Shown: positions 7,751-14,472 of the stretch, piece by piece
Layout: each line of letters begins with the position of its first letter
How positions within the stretch are numbered: the stretch's first letter is position 1
Assembly: GCA_965364735.1 (NCBI GenBank)
Contig: CBDTYW010000071.1
Location: forward strand, 1 to 14,834
Source: CBDTYW01 sp965364735
GTDB lineage: Bacteria > Actinomycetota > Nitriliruptoria > Nitriliruptorales > Nitriliruptoraceae
Reading direction: 5' to 3'
DNA: 14,834 nucleotides
Translations under genes and position numbers: made by a program
The notes under the pieces: model-generated
The model's input: the letters and a program-made list of their open reading frames with translations, nothing else
Told to the model about the DNA's origin: nothing
Databases searched by the model: none

Positions 7751-9915
7751 GACAGTCCCTCCGCAGCGCCCTGCAGGTAGACCGACCGCAGGAGGTCGGG
7801 GCGCTCGCGCAGCTCGGAGGCAACGCCGTCGAACCGGATCTCGCCCTTCTCCATGAAGTAGGCGTGGTTCACCAGCGACAGGGCGACGTTGACGGACTGC
7901 TCGACGAGCACGACCGCCGTGCCGCGCTCGTTGATCTTGCGCAGCATGGTCATGAGCTGGCCGACGATGATCGGCGCGAGCCCGAGCGAGAGCTCGTCGA
8001 TCAGCAGGAGCCGCGGCTGGAGGATGAGCGCTTTGGACAGCGCCAGCATCTGCCGTTCACCGCCCGAGAGGACGCGGCTGAGCTGGTTGCGCCGCTCGTC
8101 GAGCCGAGGGAAGGCGGCGAACGACTGCTCGATGCCGCGGTCGACGGCCGCCTTGTCCCGACCGAGCGAGTAGCCGTAGACGCGGAGGTTGTCGACGACG
8201 GACAGCGCTCCGAACACGGCCTTGCCGCCGGGGACCTGGGTGATGCCGAGGTCGACGCGGGCTGCCGGGTCGAGGTAGGTGATGTCGATGCCCTCGTGCC
8301 GGACGACACCGTTCATGGGCGTCCCGAGCCCGGAGATGACGCGCAGCAGGGTCGACTTGCCGGCGCCGTTCGTGCCGAGCAGACCGACCATCTCGCCGTC
8401 GTCGACGCTGAAGTCGACGTCGAAGAGGACCTGCACCTGGCCGTAGGCGAAGTTGATGCCGGAGCAGGAGAGCAGCGGCGCGTGGACGCCGGTCTTGAAC
8501 CTGACGACGGCCTCGCTCGCCTCGATCTCGTCGTCGACGACGCCGTCGACGTCCGTCGCAACGAGCGGCTTGCTCTTGCGGATGGTCGTCGCGGAGAGCA
8601 GGAGCGCGACGCCGGTCGTGGCGAGGACGGCGCCGGGGGAGCCGCGACGTGCGACGGCGGCGAGCAGCAGGCTGCCGATGCCGATGCCGCCACCGAGCAC
8701 GACGATCGCGGAGATCGCGATCGCGTGGCCGCGAAGTGCCGGGCGGACGACGACGAGCACGAGCGCGTCGATCTGGGTTGCAGCGACGGCCACGAGCGCG
8801 AAGCCGACCATCGCGAGCGCGACGCGCCCCGGGAGGTCGACGTTGGCCGCGGCAACGAGGAGGATTCCCGAGGCGATCAGGGCTGCGCGGGCAGACGTGA
8901 CGATGCGCGAGGGATCGTCACGGAACCGGCGGTGATCGCCGCGAGCCGCGAAGAGCACGGCGCCGGCGGTGGCGAGCGCCACCGCTGCGTAGACCGCGCC
9001 ACGGGACCAGAGGCCCAGGCCGACGTCGGCCGTGAAGAAACGCACGAGGTGGACGTGCAGCGTGCCGACGGCCGTACCGATGGCGAGCAGGGCCGGGCTG
9101 AAGGTGCGGAGCGCCTGGCTGGACATCACGCGGCGGAACGGCTCGGCGACGGTCTCGGCGTCGTCGCCGAGGGACGGGTCGACGAGGTCGCGCAGCCGGA
9201 CGACGTCGCCGTCACGGACGCTCTGCCGACGGATCTCCTTGGAGTTCACCGCGATGAGCAGGGTGCCGACGGCGAGGACGACGAGCATGACCCAGATCAG
9301 ACCGTCGCTCGCGGACGTGACCGCGGCGATGACGAGCGCGGCGAGGAGGACGCCGACCTGCGTCGCGGCGCGGTCGCGGGCGAGGTCGCGCATGCCGCTC
9401 TCCCGCGTGCGACCGCGCGAGAGCATGACCGTGCGGCCCACCAGGTTGAGGCCCGTGCCGATGCCGGCGACCGTCATGCCGCCGATCGGACTGACCAGCC
9501 CGACGAGCGTGAGGCCGGCAGCGACGAGCAGCGTGCCGATGACGGCCACCCGACCGTGCCCGGTGCCGTGCTCGTCGAGGCGACGAGCGACCCCGGGAGC
9601 CATGGCGGCGCCGATGCCGCCTCCGATGCCGAGCATCGCAGCCATCGACGAGACGAGGCCCGCCCCCGCACCGATCCCTGCTGCGATCGGCAGCCCGATG
9701 AGCGCGAGCACGCCGAGCGGAAGCCCTGTGGTCAGCGCGAGCGCGCAGACCTGCGGCAGGACGAACCGCGGTGGCGAACGGTCAGCGCGGAGATCGTCGA
9801 GCTCCGGCTCCCACGCCAGGTCGACGCCGAGCGCTGCCCGTCCGGCGACGCGCATCCCCTCCCGGTCGACCACGGGGGTCGTGGACTCCGTGTCCGCGGC
9901 CGTCATGGCCGTCAT
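7747..9915 (-). CDS. Fusion of an MFS-like membrane domain to a LivF-type ABC ATPase
   Basis: A 722-residue protein. After a soluble N-terminus (1-50), residues about 52-445 form about 12 hydrophobic segments laid out like a major facilitator: Gly-rich helices, a basic RRLDEHGTGHGR loop near 111-122 resembling an MFS cytoplasmic loop, and a central charged loop at 224-270. Residues 481-715 are a LivF ATPase: Walker A GTNGAGKST (514-522), Q-loop Gln560, signature LSGGE (616-620), Walker B LLLIDEL (636-642) and the LivF-style VEQ switch at 671-673. The frame is uninterrupted, so this is a genuine fusion and not a frameshift artefact. The ATPase should pair with the LivG domain of the next gene. 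The MFS-like part could be a second transport path, a substrate-handling module or a membrane anchor. Start: ATG at 9915, overlapping the binding-protein stop as ATGA; ATG at 9906 is an alternative. The MFS label rests on topology and loop pattern, so it is less secure than the ATPase. Confidence 0.85.
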   Translation of the reverse strand: MTAMTAADTESTTPVVDREGMRVAGRAALGVDLAWEPELDDLRADRSPPRFVLPQVCALALTTGLPLGVLALIGLPIAAGIGAGAGLVSSMAAMLGIGGGIGAAMAPGVARRLDEHGTGHGRVAVIGTLLVAAGLTLVGLVSPIGGMTVAGIGTGLNLVGRTVMLSRGRTRESGMRDLARDRAATQVGVLLAALVIAAVTSASDGLIWVMLVVLAVGTLLIAVNSKEIRRQSVRDGDVVRLRDLVDPSLGDDAETVAEPFRRVMSSQALRTFSPALLAIGTAVGTLHVHLVRFFTADVGLGLWSRGAVYAAVALATAGAVLFAARGDHRRFRDDPSRIVTSARAALIASGILLVAAANVDLPGRVALAMVGFALVAVAATQIDALVLVVVRPALRGHAIAISAIVVLGGGIGIGSLLLAAVARRGSPGAVLATTGVALLLSATTIRKSKPLVATDVDGVVDDEIEASEAVVRFKTGVHAPLLSCSGINFAYGQVQVLFDVDFSVDDGEMVGLLGTNGAGKSTLLRVISGLGTPMNGVVRHEGIDITYLDPAARVDLGITQVPGGKAVFGALSVVDNLRVYGYSLGRDKAAVDRGIEQSFAAFPRLDERRNQLSRVLSGGERQMLALSKALILQPRLLLIDELSLGLAPIIVGQLMTMLRKINERGTAVVLVEQSVNVALSLVNHAYFMEKGEIRFDGVASELRERPDLLRSVYLQGAAEGLS

Positions 9916-11801
9916 CGGCTGAAGCGACGGAAGTCGTAGGTGTTGTTCGCCGAGACGTACTTGGTGCAGTAGCAGGCCGGGTCGACCGCGAAGCGTCGGA
10001 ACGTCTGGCTGCCCGCGCGGTGCTTCGTGGAGAAGAACGATCGGAACCCGTCGATGGTCTGGAAGTTGCTGCCGAGGTTGGCAGCACCGTCCGTCCACGT
10101 CCTGGCGGTGAGGTTCGGTCCGGTCTTGTCGGCGACGTGCTTGATCATGACGACGGACTGGCAGTACGCCATCGCGATGCGAGCGTTCGCCCGGTCGGTG
10201 AAGGTGATGCCGGCGTCGGCCATGATCTGCAGGCAGAGCCGCTCCATCGCCTTGTCGCGGCTCCAGTGCTCGTCGTGGACGTCCATCGTCGGCGCGAAGC
10301 CGATGCCCCGCATGCCGTGGGCCTGGTCGGGGGCGGGCTCGGTGTTGTCGGTCGCGAAGCGCGGCTGGTCGAAGGTGGAGACGCCGTACACGGGCCGGTA
10401 GCCGGAGTTCGCGGCGTTGATCATGAAGAAGACACCCAGCGGAGCGCCGCCCATGAACATCACGCGGGAGACACCGTCACGCTGCAGTCCGACGACGGCG
10501 TTGGTGAGGCCGGCCTCGATGCTTCCGGCGTCACGCGAGTCGATCTTCTGGACGCTGACAATCGGGTGACCGATCGCCTCGAACCGCGGGAGGTACTCGT
10601 TCTCGAGGAGCCGGTTGTAGTTCGGGAAGTCGTACATGACGATGCCGAGCCGGCAGCCGACAGCCTCGACGCACGGGTCGACCGGGCTGATGCCGTAGTC
10701 GAAGTAGTTCATCGCCTTGAGGTGGTCGGCGAGGACCTCACCGACGTCGTTCAGCGTCGGATAGGACGGCGACCACATGTACGGGATGCCGTCGATGACG
10801 GTGGAGTCGTACAGGTAGCCGGTCATCGGGTAGGCGGAGTTGTCGATCGTGATGACGCCGCCCTCGGCGAGGCACTGGCGCATCTGCTCGCGGATCGTCC
10901 CGATCAGCACGGCGGCGAAGACGTCCTTGTTCTGATCCTCACGGAACGAGGTGCAGATCTGCTCCTCTCCCTGGTCGGACGACTCGATGAGCTTGATCTC
11001 CTTGACGATCGGGACGAGCTCGCGTCCGGCGATGCCGCCGTTCGCGTTGGCCCAGTTGACCACGGCCTGGAGCTGGGCCTTCGTGTTGCCGGGGTCCGGG
11101 AACGCGGCCGAGATCCCGAGCTGGGCCGCCGCGTCCTGCTGGCCGATGAGGTCGGTGAAGCCGATCCGGACCTGGGTGTCGCTGACGCCCTTCCCGTTGA
11201 GGATCGGTCCCGTCGACTGCGTCGGGGTGGGGGTGGGGGCGGGGGGCGGGGTCGCCGACGGCCTGCTTGTGGGAGAGGACGTCGGGCTCGGGGAGGCCGT
11301 CGGGCCGCTCGTCGGTGAGGACGTCGGGCTCGGGGAGCCCGACGCACCGCTGCTCGGTGAGCTGCTCGGGCGTGGCGAGGAGGTGCTGCTGGGGTTGGGC
11401 GAGCTCGTGCTGCTGGGCTTGGGCGAGCTCGTCGTGCTGGGGTTGGGCGAGCTCGACGGACCCGGCGTCGCGCCGAAGTCGGTCGAGGGGGAGGTGCTGT
11501 GGTTGTCGCTCGGGTCCGCGAACGGGTTCTCCGTCGACGTCGTGCTCGGTCCCGAGGCCCCGAACGTCGGCGCCGCGGTCGGCGACGACGAGGTGGACGG
11601 CTGCGCGGACGGAGCCGGCGAGGTGGGGCTGCCACCTGCCAGCACGTTGTCCATCTCCTCAGCAGCGCCGCTCGCACCGCTGATGGAGCCGTCGATCGAC
11701 ACGTTGCGGACACGCTGGTCGATGGGAGTCGCGGCCAACGCGACGGCGACCGCCAGCCCAACGGCGCCCCAGGCGAATGCGGAGTCTCGGTTGCGCTTCA
11801 T
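9912..11801 (-). CDS. Membrane-tethered solute-binding protein (Peripla_BP_6 type) with long Ser/Pro/Thr linker
   Basis: A 629-residue protein, larger than the usual 380-420 for Liv-type receptors. Residues 1-7 are basic and 8-24 form one hydrophobic segment (signal anchor or signal peptide). There is no lipobox cysteine. Residues about 57-197 are almost only Ser, Pro, Thr, Gly and Ala with internal repeats, a likely flexible stalk through the wall. Residues about 205-629 form the ligand-binding domain: VRIGFTDLIGQQDAAAQLG, then KAQLQAVVNWANANGGIAGRELVPIV, typical of Liv-type receptors, and a C-terminal ACYC pair that could form a disulfide. It should deliver ligand to the two fused transporter proteins directly downstream. 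A strong GAGGGGA Shine-Dalgarno five bases before the ATG fixes the start. The ligand cannot be read from sequence. Confidence 0.9.
   Translation of the reverse strand: MKRNRDSAFAWGAVGLAVAVALAATPIDQRVRNVSIDGSISGASGAAEEMDNVLAGGSPTSPAPSAQPSTSSSPTAAPTFGASGPSTTSTENPFADPSDNHSTSPSTDFGATPGPSSSPNPSTTSSPKPSSTSSPNPSSTSSPRPSSSPSSGASGSPSPTSSPTSGPTASPSPTSSPTSRPSATPPPAPTPTPTQSTGPILNGKGVSDTQVRIGFTDLIGQQDAAAQLGISAAFPDPGNTKAQLQAVVNWANANGGIAGRELVPIVKEIKLIESSDQGEEQICTSFREDQNKDVFAAVLIGTIREQMRQCLAEGGVITIDNSAYPMTGYLYDSTVIDGIPYMWSPSYPTLNDVGEVLADHLKAMNYFDYGISPVDPCVEAVGCRLGIVMYDFPNYNRLLENEYLPRFEAIGHPIVSVQKIDSRDAGSIEAGLTNAVVGLQRDGVSRVMFMGGAPLGVFFMINAANSGYRPVYGVSTFDQPRFATDNTEPAPDQAHGMRGIGFAPTMDVHDEHWSRDKAMERLCLQIMADAGITFTDRANARIAMAYCQSVVMIKHVADKTGPNLTARTWTDGAANLGSNFQTIDGFRSFFSTKHRAGSQTFRRFAVDPACYCTKYVSANNTYDFRRFSR
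11224..11251 (+). other. Potential G-quadruplex in the binding-protein linker (G-rich plus strand)
   Basis: Five runs of 4, 5, 5, 6 and 4 guanines are separated by single-base loops. This is one of the densest G-quadruplex patterns possible. It lies on the strand opposite the coding strand, so the mRNA is C-rich; it encodes the Pro-rich stretch at about residues 184-193 of the binding protein. It may only reflect proline codons (CCC) in a GC-rich genome. Confidence 0.6.
11278..11361 (-). repeat. Two imperfect 42-bp direct repeats in the binding-protein linker
   Basis: Two copies begin at 11278 and 11320; the first 18 bases of each match exactly and the rest diverges. They encode the 14-residue pattern SPTSSPTSGPTASP / SPTSSPTSRPSATP of the stalk. 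Confidence 0.75.
11383..11454 (-). repeat. Three near-identical 24-bp tandem repeats in the binding-protein linker
   Basis: Units begin at 11383, 11407 and 11431 and differ at only one to three positions. They encode eight-residue modules such as SSPNPSST and SSPKPSST. Together with the 42-bp pair just downstream in the gene, they show that the stalk grew by in-frame duplication. Confidence 0.85.
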
Positions 11802-11849
11802 TGATTTCCCCTCAGAAGAACTGTCCAGCCGTGCCCCCCGGCGAGCCGG

Positions 11850-12584
11850 TCAGATCGACTCGCCCTTGAGGGCCGAGATGATCTTGTTCGCGTGGTCTTC
11901 ACCGATGATGGGCGTGATCTGGTGCCAGACCGGGTCGACGTCCGCGTTGAACAGCGCGTCACGGTTGCCCGCGTCGCGTGCGGCGAACTGCTCGCCGGTG
12001 ATGTCCGCGGCGAGGTCGACCGGCAGGCCGTTCTCGGCCAGCTTCGTCCAGCGGTCGAGGTAGGCGTCGACGTGGTCGCCCATCGCGAGGAACGCGGGCT
12101 CGTCGGCGCGACCGGCGAGCATCCACGGCGACATCAGCGCGTGCTGGCGTGGGGAGAGCGGGGCCTCGGAGCGTCCCTCGAGCTCGAGGCCGGACGTGTA
12201 GGTCTCGGTGAGCGGGCCGTAGATCGCGTCCATGTACGCGAGGTTCGCGCCCAGGTCGATCCGCGGGATGAGGTCGAGGTGGAACGCGTAGGTCCCCGGC
12301 GCAGAGATCGCGTCGAGGGTGAAGTGCGGCACGCCGTTGTCGCTTCGACCGAACGCGAAGATCATGTGCGAGTCGAGCGAGGCAGGCGGGAAGGCGATCC
12401 CGACGTAGACGACGCGCTCGACGATCCCGTCACCGGACCAGACGCGCATGACGCCGCCGGCGCCGGGCATCGGGCCGGGGAGCGGGAGGATCGGGCCACC
12501 GTCGGCGGCGAGGTCCTCGCGGAGGTTGAAGCGGCTGGTGATCTTGTCGAGCGTCGAGAGGCTCAGATCGCGAGCGATGGTCAT
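11850..12584 (-). CDS. RCCR-like protein A (related to red chlorophyll catabolite reductase / ferredoxin-dependent bilin reductase fold)
   Basis: A 244-residue soluble protein without signal peptide. Comparing it from memory with plant RCCR, several blocks line up: PHFTLDAIS (86-94), HLDLIPRIDLGANLAYMDAIY (102-122) against the plant LDL-PRKDL-x4-DYL-x2-YY block, SPWML (152-156) against SPSLF, and a C-terminal block with RD-x3-R (203-208), FNADVDPVW (212-220) and PIIGEDHANKIISALK (225-240) against RMFGEEVSSRVVHAIK. RCCR reduces an open-chain tetrapyrrole using reduced ferredoxin, with acidic residues in the pocket; here the aligned positions hold Asp91 and an Asp in the NADVD run. Homology is well supported, but function in this bacterium is not. 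A Shine-Dalgarno (AAGGA, seven bases before the ATG) supports the start. It follows its paralogue by 43 bp and precedes the transporter genes by 48 bp. Confidence 0.75.
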   Translation of the reverse strand: MTIARDLSLSTLDKITSRFNLREDLAADGGPILPLPGPMPGAGGVMRVWSGDGIVERVVYVGIAFPPASLDSHMIFAFGRSDNGVPHFTLDAISAPGTYAFHLDLIPRIDLGANLAYMDAIYGPLTETYTSGLELEGRSEAPLSPRQHALMSPWMLAGRADEPAFLAMGDHVDAYLDRWTKLAENGLPVDLAADITGEQFAARDAGNRDALFNADVDPVWHQITPIIGEDHANKIISALKGESI

Positions 12585-12627
12585 GCTGTGGTCCTTCGTG
12601 AAGTCGTGTCAGGTGCGGGAGTGGCGC

Positions 12628-13395
12628 TCAGGCGAGCGGTGATCCCAAGGTCTCGCGGATGGTGGTGACGGCGTCGGCGCCGAGCAGCGGCGTGACCTGC
12701 TGCCAGACCGGGTCGAACGTGGGGTCGAAGAGGACGTCGCGGTGGTGCTGGTCGCGGATGGCGAGGTCGGCGGCGTCGGGGACGCTCGCCTCGAGGCCGG
12801 TGCTGATGAGGTGCTCGAACTGCGTGACGAACGGCGCGATCGTCTCGATCAGGAAGCCGAGGTCCGGGCACGAGAACTTGTGGAGCATCCACGGCGAGTA
12901 GAACGCGAGCATGCGGGGCGGCATCGGCACCTGGACCAGGCCTTCGGTCGACTCGAGCGTCTCGAACGTCCCGTCGAGCGGGGCGTACACCTCGTCGACG
13001 TAGGCGAGGTTGGCGCAGAGGTCGACGCGGGGGAGCAGGTCCACGAAGAAGCCGTAGCTGTCCGGGAACCGCATCAGGTCGATGGCCAAGTGCGGGATCG
13101 CGCTGCCGGCCTCGGTGTGCACGATCAGCATGTGCGCTGCCATGGAACCGTCAGGAAGGTCGACGCCGACGTGGACGAGCCGGCCGATGCCCGGGCCGCG
13201 GAACATCCGCGCCGCGCCAATGGGAGCGGCTGCCCCGAGCGTGAGCCAGGGGCCGCCGTCGTCGGCGAGGATCTCGGTGAGCCCGAGACGCGCGACGAGC
13301 GCGTCCCGGACGCCGGAGACGTAGCCGCCGACCGTCGGCGCGCCAGCAGTGGCGGAGCCGGTGGTGTCAGGGGCGATGTCGGTGGTGGCGCTCAT
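12628..13395 (-). CDS. RCCR-like protein B (paralogue of the next gene)
   Basis: A 255-residue protein clearly homologous to the adjacent gene and, more distantly, to plant RCCR. Shared blocks are PHLAIDLMRFPDSYGFFVDL (101-120), LPRVDLCANLAYVDEVYAPL (121-140), SPWML (167-171) and RDQHHRDVLFDPTFDPVWQQVTPLLG (214-239). The Asp at 106 matches the acidic position of protein A. Its N-terminus has about 20 extra Ala/Thr-rich residues and no signal peptide. The pair probably arose by tandem duplication and has diverged widely outside the blocks, which suggests either two substrates or steps, or a heteromeric enzyme. The ATG at 13395 overlaps the stop of the preceding gene as ATGA, so the two are translationally coupled. 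Function is not established; ferredoxin-dependent reduction is the family-based hypothesis. Confidence 0.72.
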   Translation of the reverse strand: MSATTDIAPDTTGSATAGAPTVGGYVSGVRDALVARLGLTEILADDGGPWLTLGAAAPIGAARMFRGPGIGRLVHVGVDLPDGSMAAHMLIVHTEAGSAIPHLAIDLMRFPDSYGFFVDLLPRVDLCANLAYVDEVYAPLDGTFETLESTEGLVQVPMPPRMLAFYSPWMLHKFSCPDLGFLIETIAPFVTQFEHLISTGLEASVPDAADLAIRDQHHRDVLFDPTFDPVWQQVTPLLGADAVTTIRETLGSPLA

Positions 13396-14240
13396 GGAAG
13401 CGTCGCCACATCGGTCTCCGTCAAGACGAAGCCGGTGTCGAGGAGCGCGTCGACCGAGATCGGCTTGCCCGGGCCAGCGAGCTCGTCGCGGTAGTGCAGC
13501 GGCGGCAGGTCCATGTTCGCGCTGATCGCGTCGAACATCTCGGCGTTCGTCGGCGGCACCTCCGGGTGGGTCATGTTGTAGATGCCGGTGTGATTGCCGA
13601 GGACGCAGTGCTCGATGGCGCGGATCACGTCGAAGACGTTGACCCGGTAGAACAGCGCGCTGCCCTGGAACGGGACGGAGCCCTTCAGGACGTCGTGGGC
13701 CATCTTGACCTTGACCTCGAGCGCGACCTCAGGACCGCCGTAGATGTCGGCGCAGCGCAGGACCGTCGCGCGGCCGTTGGTGGCGAGGTAGGTCGCCTCG
13801 GCCTCCTGGAACTTCATCGGCGAGGGGTCGTCGTCGCGGGTGAGCGGGGCGTCCTCGGTGATGACGTCGAGGTGGTTCGCCTGGTCGCCGTAGACGGAGA
13901 GCGACGAGCAGAAGACGATCTGCGCGGTGTCGCTCGCGGCGACGACGGAGCGCGCCGTCTCGACGAGGATCTCGTGGTAGGAGGCCTCGCGGTCCGCACG
14001 CGTCATCGCCTTCGCGGCGGACGGGCCGGCGGTGACGACGATCGCGTCGACGCCCTCCGCGGCCTTGGCGACGGCTTCGCGGTCGGCCCCGTTGAGGAGG
14101 TGCACCGTGGGCGTCACGGCCTTGAGTCGCTCCACCTTCTCGGGCGTGGTGGTGGTGACGGCGGCGGTGTGGCCGGCGGCGATGAGCTTCTCGGCGAGCG
14201 TGGCGCCGACGAGGCCGGAGCCGAGGATCAGGACGTCCAT
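13392..14240 (-). CDS. NAD(P)-binding SDR-like protein (NAD-dependent epimerase/dehydratase family), atypical active site
   Basis: A 282-residue Rossmann protein and the first gene of the inferred operon. The dinucleotide motif GSGLVG sits at residues 7-12, VDAIVVTAGPS near 64-74 and the strand-5 motif FCSSLSVYGD at 110-119, followed by a late RCADIYGG block typical of extended SDRs. The catalytic YxxxK expected soon after SVYG is not seen: the equivalent stretch reads DPSPMKFQEAEATYL, where a gapless alignment places Ser140 and Phe144 at the Tyr and Lys positions. It may therefore be a non-classical SDR, an isomerase or a cofactor-binding regulator. No clear Shine-Dalgarno precedes the ATG. 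Family assignment is firm; the reaction is unknown. Confidence 0.88.
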   Translation of the reverse strand: MDVLILGSGLVGATLAEKLIAAGHTAAVTTTTPEKVERLKAVTPTVHLLNGADREAVAKAAEGVDAIVVTAGPSAAKAMTRADREASYHEILVETARSVVAASDTAQIVFCSSLSVYGDQANHLDVITEDAPLTRDDDPSPMKFQEAEATYLATNGRATVLRCADIYGGPEVALEVKVKMAHDVLKGSVPFQGSALFYRVNVFDVIRAIEHCVLGNHTGIYNMTHPEVPPTNAEMFDAISANMDLPPLHYRDELAGPGKPISVDALLDTGFVLTETDVATLP

Positions 14241-14432
14241 GGTGGGTGAGTTCCCTGGTTGATGATCGTGGTCTCGTCGTCGCCCGGGAGGTCGGATCGT
14301 TGTCGACCCACGCAGCGGCCAAGGTCCCGTGCAGCTGCCGTGTCGACGCTGCGAATGCCCTGGTCGCGTGCATCTCCGAGCAGCACGACATGGCCAGAAC
14401 GTAACGACGGCGATGGCGACGGAGGCCGTTCA

Positions 14433-14449
14433 GTCCCACTGAGCGGGAC
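14433..14449. promoter_or_regulatory. Second small inverted repeat (GTCCC-N7-GGGAC)
   Basis: Five-base perfect arms around a seven-base spacer, centred at 14441, 22 bp (about two helical turns) from the centre of the larger palindrome. It could be an auxiliary operator half, a weak hairpin after the IclR gene, or chance in GC-rich DNA. Confidence 0.3.
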
Positions 14450-14453
14450 AACG

Positions 14454-14472
14454 AACGAAACAGTGTTCCGTT
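14454..14472. promoter_or_regulatory. 19-bp palindrome, candidate IclR-type operator
   Basis: The sequence AACGAAACAGTGTTCCGTT is symmetric about 14463 except for one mismatched pair. Its core, GAAACA-N-TGTTCC, closely resembles the GAAACA/TGTTTC core recalled for KdgR, an IclR-family repressor. It lies immediately after the stop of an IclR-family gene and upstream of the catabolic operon, the expected place for a site controlling that operon. Binding by this particular regulator is inferred. Confidence 0.6.

Noticed and set aside
5771..9939. Very long plus-strand open frames (669 and 691 residues) opposite the transporter genes
   Set aside because: Their translations are Arg/Asp/Glu/Gly-rich with no domain or hydrophobic pattern, as expected for the antisense of GC-rich coding DNA; the minus-strand frames carry clear ABC motifs.
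9916..10098. N-terminal extension of the MFS-like/LivF protein to 10098
   Set aside because: It overlaps the conserved end of the binding-protein gene and reads as low-quality Arg/Leu/Pro-rich sequence; the ATGA junction at 9912-9915 matches the junction style elsewhere in the operon.
14241..14453. A specific -35/-10 promoter for the operon
   Set aside because: Candidate hexamers (e.g. TTGTCC and TACGTT on the minus strand) have unsuitable spacing, so no promoter call is defensible.
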